Shown: in pieces, positions 58,081 to 64,000 of the stretch
Numbering within the stretch: the stretch's first letter is position 1
Layout: each line of letters opens with the position of its first letter
Assembly (NCBI GenBank): GCA_963575745.1
Contig: CAUYUJ010017853.1
Location: 122,001-186,000 of the forward strand
Source of the DNA: Prorocentrum cordatum
Lineage: Eukaryota; Sar; Dinophyceae; Prorocentrales; Prorocentraceae
Direction of reading: 5' to 3'
Length of the DNA: 64,000 bases
The notes under the pieces: generated by a model
The model's input: the letters and a program-made list of their open reading frames with translations, nothing else
Told to the model about the DNA's origin: nothing
Database searches by the model: none
Program-made: the position numbers and the translations under genes

Positions 58081-58173
58081 GAGGCCGCTGCGGCGCGCAG
58101 GGGTGGCGGCATCCGAACCCTACCTGCCCACCAACTGCCACCCCTCCTGAAACTATGGGGTGCGGGGGTGGGG

Positions 58174-58447
58174 GGCTTAGTGGGCCCTGGAAACGACAGG
58201 GCCATTTTCTTACTAGTTCCGTTTGCCATTTTCTTGCGGGTTCCGACGCCGTTTTTGTTACGGGTTCCGTCGCCGTTTTTTGACCGGTTCCGTCGCCGTT
58301 TTTTCACTGGTTCCGGCTCCGGTTCCAATCCTGGAGCCGTTTTTGTTGCCGTTTCCGGTCGCCGTTTTTTGGCCGTTTCCGTTTTCAAGGGACATTTTTT
58401 GGGAAACGGTGAATTAACGGCCCTGCCGTTTCCGGGGCCCACAAAGG
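58174..58447 (+). mobile_element. Element R, copy 2
   Basis: GTGGGCCCTGGAAACGACAG ... CTGCCGTTTCCGGGGCCCAC. ~24-bp TIR and internal GGTTCCGTCGCCGTTTTT repeats. Confidence 0.88.
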
Positions 58448-58948
58448 TGGGGGGGGGGGGGGGGGGGCCAGATTTCGCCAACTGTCCGACGGAAGCCGAA
58501 CCCTACCAAGAGGCTGGGAGCAGACGTGGATGGGTTCACATGCGGAACAGCTGGAAGCCACTTGCTGGATATGCCTCGGGAGAGACAAGGAGTACCACTA
58601 CCACCAGCTAGGGGGGTGGCCGCTCCCTCCCCTCGAGCTGGCAGCACCTCCTTCCGGGAACTCTGTGGAGGCATGCCCATAAAGAGGTACCACCAGCTCG
58701 AGAGGGTGGGACAGCCACCCCACAGCTGGTGGTACAGTCGGGCTGCTGAAAGAAGAAACGCCAAATAAGGAACGAAGCCCATTCTTGGCCCTGTAAGCGC
58801 CTCCGTGCCCTGGGAGGGCAAGAGGAACAGCACTGGAGGAACCTGAGGAACACCGAGCCCCTTCCGAACCCAAACTGTCCCTTGTTTCAGCATCTTGACT
58901 GTAGTGGTACTTTTGCCTCTGGTGAAGCTTGAAGCCACTTGCTGGACA
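58448..58948. repeat. G-run and ACCACCAGCT fold-backs
   Basis: An 18-G run at 58449-58467. ACCACCAGCT (58601, 58690) and AGCTGGTGGTAC (58724) are inverse. GAAGCCACTTGCTGGA is repeated at 58554 and 58930. Confidence 0.6.
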
Positions 58949-58949
58949 C

Positions 58950-59166
58950 ACCTTTGAGCAGGGACCGACCGTCCCGGTCTTCCTATAGTCCTACCACGAT
59001 ATGTTCTTAGAACCCAAATGCTCCAAGAACGAGAACAATGTTCTTAGAACATCAACCCGAGGTGCTAAACCAAGATTGCCCCGGCCAGAAATGTTCTGAG
59101 AACACTGCGTGGGAACCACAACAGGTTCTTAGAACATTCTTTGGTAGGGCTATAGGCGAGCCAAGA
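58950..59166 (+). repeat. Repeat family EE, copy 2
   Basis: TTTGAGCAGGGACCGACCGT, ATGTTCTTAGAACCC, several GTTCTTAGAAC motifs, and GGGCTATAGGCGAGCCAAGA. Homologous to 42105-42315. Confidence 0.78.
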
Positions 59167-59400
59167 TGCGGGCGATACTTCTGTCCATATCCACTGCAGT
59201 ATGGAGTTTCGGGCTCTCTTCCACAGAGACCCGAGGCGCACTGGATATGGATGTACTTACCCCCCGAGGCTCGATCTCTGTCCATATCCCGTGCAGCCCT
59301 CGGCCTCGTGGCGCCCCTTCCAAGAGAGTGCATGACGCACTGGATGTGGACACAGAGCTCTCCCGCACCAAGACGCTTCGCCACTGCTTGACACTTGGGG
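59167..59400. other. Diverged ~105-bp repeat, unassigned
   Basis: TCCATATCC(A/C).TGCAG (59181, 59280) and CGCACTGGATATGGATGTAC/CGCACTGGATGTGGACACAG (59234, 59337) recur at a ~100-bp step. Confidence 0.6.
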
Positions 59401-59401
59401 A

Positions 59402-59475
59402 TCCCAAAACCGTGCGGTGACCTCGGAACCCCGAGAGACCTCACCGCACGGTCCGTCACCACACGGTTTTGGGAC
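59402..59475. repeat. Fold-back FF
   Basis: CCCAAAACCGTGCGGTGACC and GTCACCACACGGTTTTGGG are inverse; an inner TCACCGCACGG also pairs. A third arm lies at 59525. Confidence 0.82.
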
Positions 59476-59569
59476 CCTGGAGGCTCCAGTCGCCCGAGAC
59501 ACCCTCGGAGAACAACCCAATTCCCAAAACCGCGTGGTGACCCCGAATCCCCACCGACTCACCACACGG

Positions 59570-59828
59570 AGGAGGAGAAGGAGGAGGAGGAGGAGGAGGA
59601 GGAGGAAGAGGAGGAGGAGGAGGGGGAGGAGGAGGAGGAGGAGGGGAGGAGGGAGGAGGAGGAGGAGGAGGAGGAGAGGAGGGGGAGGAGGAGGAGGGGG
59701 AGGAGGAGGAGGGGAGGGGGAGGAGGAGGGGGAGGAGGAGGGGGAGGAGGAGGGGAGGAGGAGGGGGAGGAGGAGGAGGAGGGGGAGAGGAGGGGGAGGA
59801 GGAGGAGGAGGAGGAGGAGGAGGAGGAC
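59570..59828 (+). repeat. (GGA)n tract
   Basis: Polypurine GGA/GGGGA run. Confidence 0.95.
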
Positions 59829-59971
59829 CACCCGCGCCCGGCCACGCCCGGGGCCCCGCAGCCGGAAACAAAAACGCGCGGCCACGCGCGTGGCCGCCCG
59901 GGCACGGCCGCGCCGTGAGCACCCCGCTGCCGGACGCCCCCCGCCGCCCACCGAGGCGGTGCGCTCTGCTT

Positions 59972-60580
59972 GTGGATTCGGCGCCTCGACACTGGGCGGA
60001 AGGGGGGGGGGGAAATACACACACACACACAAAAAAAAAACACACAATGTAGGAAAACACACACACAGGGAAAAAGCACGCGTGGGAAAAAAACACGCGC
60101 AACAGTCTGTGGGGAAAACACACACACACACACGCACACACACACACACACACAACAAAAAAACAAACACAGTCTGTCGGGAAAAAAAACATACAAAGAA
60201 CGTGTGTGTGTGTGTGTGAGTGTGTGTGTGTGTGTCTGTGTCTGTGTCTGTGTCTGTGTCTGTGTCTGTGTCTGTGTCTGTGTCTGTGTCTGTGTCTGTG
60301 TCTGTGTCTGTGTCTGTGTCTGTGTCTGTGTCTGTGTCTGTGTCTGTGTCTGTGTGTGTGCTTATGTTTTTTGTATGTTTTTCCACAGAAAAGGGGGGGT
60401 CTGGCGACCTCTGCTCAGCGCGACCGTGCGACGGTGTTGCAGCAGTGCGCCCCACGGGGGGGAGACCCCTCCCGAACGAGCCGGGCGCCCAGGAGCAGCC
60501 CAGACCTGCCCCACGGGGGAGGGGGGGAGGGAGGGGGGGGGTGCGATTGGGCCCGCGCCGATCGGCAAAAACGATAACAA
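59972..60580 (+). repeat. Repeat family S, copy 3, expanded by CA/TG/TGTGTC repeats
   Basis: Left part GGATTCGGCGCCTCGACACT and right part GGTCTGGCGACCTCTGCTCA and CCGATCGGCAAAAACG match S1 and S2. Between them, at the G-run, about 380 bp has been added: (CA)n at 60018-60165, (TG)n from 60200 and (TGTGTC)n at 60230-60350. Confidence 0.85.
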
Positions 60581-60584
60581 TCGA

Positions 60585-60728
60585 GCTGCAACGATCGTCT
60601 CTCACTTCCTCCTCATACTCCTCAATCCTCCTCATCATCCTCTCCTCCTCCTACCTCCCCTCCTCCTCCTCCTCTTCACTTCGTCGTCCTCAATCCCCTA
60701 CCCTCCTCATACTCCTAATAATATAACT
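60585..60728 (+). repeat. CCTCAT/CCT-rich spacer
   Basis: CTCCTCAT and CCTCCTCC units. Confidence 0.7.
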
Positions 60729-60734
60729 TTAAGC

Positions 60735-60890
60735 AGAGGGGTGGGGTTCGGATTTCGCCGCCGAGCGCAGCCGCACCGAGCGCGGCGGCGCGCGCTCTCG
60801 TTCCCGCTGGCCGAGCGGGCGCGCGGGGCGGGCAGGGAGAACGAGGCCCTCGGAAGCGAGAGCGCCGGGGCGGGGAGGGAAGAGGTGGAG
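60735..60890 (+). CDS. Candidate exon fragment, strand tentative
   Basis: The plus strand reads LAERARGAGRENEALGSESA, then GAGREEVEQEE, coiled-coil-like and similar in style to the minus-strand fragments at 1372 and 10305. The minus strand is open too. It runs into the GGA tract. If real it would be on the opposite strand to the other candidates. Confidence 0.3.
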
Positions 60891-60932
60891 CAGGAGGAGG
60901 GGGAGGGAGGGGGGGGGGGGCAGGGGGCACGA

Positions 60933-60964
<32 letters not shown>

Positions 60965-61295
60965 GAGGAGGAGGAGGAGGAGAGAGGCGGAGGAGGAGGA
61001 TGCGGAGGGGGAGGGGAGGATGGGGAGGAGGAGGAGGAGGAGGAGGGGCGGGAGAAGGAGGAGGAGGAGGAGGAGGAGGAGGAGGAGGAGGAGGAGGAGG
61101 AGGAGGACGAGGAGAGGAGGAGGAGGAGGAGAGGAGGAGGAGGAGGAGGAGCAGCAGGAGGAGGAGGAGGAGGAGCAGAAGCAGGAGCAGGAGCAGGAGG
61201 AGGAGGAGGACGAGAAGGAAGAGGGGAGGATGGGGGAGGAGGAGGAGGAGGAGGAGGAGGAGGAGGAGGAGGAGGAGGAGGAGGAGGAGGAGGAG
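60891..61295 (+). repeat. (GGA)n tract
   Basis: A 400-bp polypurine run with GCA and GAT interruptions. Confidence 0.96.
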
Positions 61296-61299
61296 GACC

Positions 61300-61600
61300 A
61301 GTGTAAGCCAAAAAGTCTCAGGGAATGTTGGGATAAGCCCTCCCCCCAAGCTCCCTCTTCGCAGGCCCCTACAACGGTTCAGTTCCACAGAGGGACCTGC
61401 CTCGTTGGAGAACAACCGTGTGAAGACCCTGAAACATGCAAAACATTGCTCTCGGTAGTCCATCGACACGGACAAACCTGACTGTTGCGTCTTGACGATC
61501 CTGAGTCGCGCCAGAACGGCATTATTAGGACTTCTACACCGCGAATAATCGTAACCGTTGCAACCTCGTAATCGTGAATCCTTCCCAAACACAACTTCTG
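61300..61600. other. Unassigned spacer
   Basis: No repeat family recognised. Short open frames only. Confidence 0.45.
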
Positions 61601-61604
61601 TTAC

Positions 61605-61975
61605 GTCGGTCACGGGACTCCGTGAAACTCCCTGAATTTGTTAACATGTGCGCGGCGCTAAAGCGAGAAAAACAAATTGAAAAGAAACCGCCCTCACTCC
61701 GTGAAACTCTTGCAATTTGTGTTAACGAAGGTACGCGGCGCTGGGGCGAGAAACACATGTTGAAAACGACCCGCCCTCAATCCGTGCAACTCTTCCCAAT
61801 TTTGAAAACGACTGCGCGCGGCGCTAAAACGAGAACCACACGTTGGAAACGACCCCCCCTCAAACCGTGAAACTCCTGCAATTGTTTAACAAGAATGTGC
61901 GCGGCGCTAAGGCGAGAACCAGATTTTGAAACCTTCTGAAAACGAATGTCCATGGCGCTGTAGGCGAGAAATCCG
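61605..61975 (+). repeat. ~80-bp diverged tandem repeat
   Basis: Four to five units: TCCGTGAAACTC..GCAATTTGTTAAC, GCGCGGCGCTAAGGCGAGAA and a TTTTGAAAACGACC-like end. A further unit lies at 63140-63210. Confidence 0.85.
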
Positions 61976-62184
61976 CCGGCCCCCTTGTGGGGCCACCAGG
62001 CTGTAGGCCCGTGATTCGCAGTTTCCTGTACCAGTTGTAATTTCTAGTTTCCAGTGTTACAGTTCTGCTTCTTGCTGGTTACTGTAACTAGTTGATTGAC
62101 CGCGCGAGGGGGGGGGAGGCCCAAACAGGATTTTCCAGCGTCCCCTGGGCGCGTTGTCTGAATTGCTGGGGGGGCTCGAAATCG

Positions 62185-62822
62185 ACACCCCTCACGCAGA
62201 TCCGCGGGGTCAGGGTCCAACAACACATGGGATTTGCCACATTTCTGAAATTCGGTGCCACCCCTCACGCAGATCCGCGGGGTCAGGGTCCAAAAACACA
62301 GGGAATTTGCCACATTTCTGAAATTCGGTGCCACCCCTCACGCAGATCCGCGGGGTCAGGGTCCAAAAACACATGGGATTTGCCACATTTCTGAAATTCG
62401 GTGCCACCCCTCACGCAGATCCGCGGGGTCAGGGTCCAAAAACACATGGGATTTGCCACATTTCTGCAATTCGGTGCCACCCCTCACGCAGATCCGCGGG
62501 GTCAGGGTCCAAAAACACAGGGGATTTGCCACATTTCTGAAATTCGGTGCCACCCCTCACGCAGATCCGCGGGGTCAGGGTCCAAAAACACAAGGGATTT
62601 GCCACATTTCTGAAATTCGGTGCCACCCCTCACGCAGATCCGCGGGGTCAGGGTCCAAAAACACAGGGGATTTGCCACATTTCTGAAATTCGGTGCCACC
62701 CCTCACGCAGATCCGCGGGGTCAGGGTCCAAAAACACAAGGGATTTGCCACATTTCTGAAATTCGGCGCCACCCCTTACGCAGATCCGCGGGGTCAGGGT
62801 CCAAAAACACATGGGATTTGTT
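62185..62822 (+). repeat. 73-bp satellite, 8 full copies and a partial
   Basis: Unit starts CACCCCTCACGCAGATCCGC, continues GGGGTCAGGGTCCAAAAACA and ends CACATTTCTGAAATTCGGTGC. Copies are nearly identical. One position (ACACA-N-GGGATTTG) varies as T, G, T, T, G, A, G, A, T. Confidence 0.97.
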
Positions 62823-62834
62823 TATGAAATTCGA

Positions 62835-62975
62835 ACCCATCACGCACATCCATCGCAAGGCGTGGTAACCCAAACTGCGAGAACTCCCTCGGCCCTTTAA
62901 TCGCAAGGTGTGGTAACCAAGCCCTCAAACCATACACGTCTTACCAATCGCCAGGTGTGGTAACCCCTCTTGTGA
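62835..62975 (+). repeat. ~50-bp repeat (ATCGC.AGGTGTGGTAACC)
   Basis: CATCGCAAGGCGTGGTAACC, AATCGCAAGGTGTGGTAACC and AATCGCCAGGTGTGGTAACC at 62849, 62899 and 62946. Confidence 0.88.
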
Positions 62976-62979
62976 TCAG

Positions 62980-63300
62980 TTGGTTTTGCTGATTGCGACT
63001 CAGCTTCGCATGAAGTTTCGATACTGCTTCACGACAGCGCCAAGGCCTCATGACTTAGCTCTTCCATGGCCCATTCTCCGAGAGAGGGGGCCAGCGGCAG
63101 GGGGCGAAGCCCTTACGGATACAATTTGGAAACCACTCGCCTTCCGTCAATCCGTGAAACTCTTGCAAATATTGATGCGCGGCGCTAAGGCGAGAGTTAC
63201 ATTTTGAAAACCATCCGCCCTCCATTTGTGACACGGTTGCCAATGTTTAAGCTTCAGGGTCACAAGTGGTGAGGAAGTCTCAGGCGAAACGCCCGGCCCA
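62980..63300 (+). repeat. Further units of the ~80-bp repeat, with spacer
   Basis: TCAATCCGTGAAACTCTTGC and GCGCGGCGCTAAGGCGAGAG at 63140-63190. 62980-63130 is unassigned. Confidence 0.6.
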
Positions 63301-63344
63301 CCCTAAAAAATGGCCTCGGGGTGTGAGAGAGGGAGAAATAACTT

Positions 63345-63545
63345 ATAAGGAGGAGGAATGGAGGAGAAGGAGGAGGAGGAGGAGGAGGAGGAGGGGGGGG
63401 AAGAGGAGGAAGAGGAGGAGGGGGTAGGAATGGGAGGGAGGAAGAGGGGGAGGAGTAGGAGGAGGAGGAGGAGGAGGAGGAGGAGGAAGAGGAGGAGGAT
63501 GAGAGGGAGGAGCAGGAGAAGTAGGAGCAAGAGGAGGAGGAGCAC
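63345..63545 (+). repeat. (GGA)n tract
   Basis: GGA/GAG polypurine run. Confidence 0.95.
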
Positions 63546-63549
63546 AACA

Positions 63550-63855
63550 CCATACTCAAACCCATCAAGCAGTCTGAGGGTTGTCTGATACGCGTGGCTC
63601 AGCATGGGAGGTGCGCAGAGAAGATGAGTGGAGCTGCCCCAAGCCTCGGCGCACCCTTGCAACTGCACTGGCGCACTCTCCCGCCTCGGATATAAAAACC
63701 CTGTCCGAGATTCTCTCTGTCCTCCGCGTGAATGCCCCTCCGGTCCGACCCACCCGGCCCAACCCATGGGGTCCGTTGGGATGGGCCCGACCCGGCGCCC
63801 AGCCCCGCCCATACACGCCCGTCAGGGTTCACCAACTCGTGATCTGGGGAGCCCG
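63550..63855. other. Coding-like spacer, strand unresolved
   Basis: The plus strand reads ALAHSPASDIKTLSEILSVL. The minus strand is open as well (RISDRVFISEAGECASAV). No domain. Confidence 0.3.
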
Positions 63856-63857
63856 TG

Positions 63858-64000
63858 ATCCAAAATTTGGTCATCCGGTGATCCGGTGATCCAATGATCC
63901 GGTAATCGGGTGATGCAATGATCCAATGATCTGGTGATCTGGTGATCCGGTGATCCGGTGATCTGGTGATCCAGTGATCCGGTGATCCGGTGCTCCTGTG
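63858..64000 (+). repeat. 8-bp minisatellite (GGTGATCC)n, open at the window edge
   Basis: Units GGTGATCC with variants GGTGATCT, AATGATCC and GGTAATCG; continues past the window. Confidence 0.94.

Noticed and set aside
62185-62822. CRISPR array
   Set aside because: The 73-bp units are contiguous with no variable spacers; this is a satellite in a eukaryotic context.
1-64000. rRNA, tRNA, spliced-leader or snRNA genes
   Set aside because: I looked for conserved rRNA blocks, cloverleaf-like segments and the dinoflagellate spliced-leader core and found none by eye. A covariance-model scan would be needed to exclude tRNAs fully.
1-64000. Bacterial-style genes, operons or prophage
   Set aside because: There are no ribosome-binding-site-spaced gene series and no continuous non-repetitive frames; the microsatellites and MITEs are eukaryotic.

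Overview
The window is GC-rich nuclear-type eukaryotic DNA with no compact gene, operon, rRNA or tRNA that I can recognise. Almost all of it is repeats: long simple-sequence tracts (GGA/CCT, CA/GT, TC, CAT, CAA), minisatellites, and many short non-autonomous DNA transposons (MITEs) that still show terminal inverted repeats (TIRs) and target-site duplications (TSDs). One decayed retroelement on the minus strand (about 43.8-46.8 kb) carries integrase-region motifs that I associate from memory with the Copia-like elements of dinoflagellates. With the GC richness and repeat load this suggests a dinoflagellate (a GC-rich one such as Prorocentrum is possible). The species cannot be settled from the sequence, and another repeat-rich GC-rich protist is not excluded.

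Layout. 0-9 kb: MITE families A, B, C, E, F, M, N, T and U, often nested, among GGA/CCT tracts. 9-18 kb: a 650-bp segmental duplication whose second copy runs into a 1.07-kb CA/CG tract, then F, V and Y repeats and a GT/GAT tract. 18-31 kb: dense nested MITEs (J/K, A4 with two insertions, H, L, N, E4/E5, M3, D, Q, P, A5, B2, A6, S1). 31-33 kb: a 2.02-kb element (BB) made almost entirely of minisatellites between short TIRs and a 10-bp direct duplication. 33-40 kb: diverged tandem units X and AA plus minisatellites. 40-49 kb: B3, E6, the retroelement relic, O2 and two coding-like fragments. 49-61 kb: GGA/CCT tracts, a 1.9-kb GT tract, H4, fold-back Z, O3, R, E7, Q, H5 and S3. 61-64 kb: an ~80-bp repeat array, a 73-bp satellite and an 8-bp minisatellite running off the edge.

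Between the repeats lie short islands, mostly 60-260 bp, that read like exons: several coiled-coil-like with very high GC at third codon positions, and most best read on the minus strand. If real they belong to one or more genes with very long repeat-filled introns. No complete gene can be assembled, so product names are withheld.

Element families are named A, B, C... only for this window. Statements about family membership in other genomes are from general knowledge, not a search.
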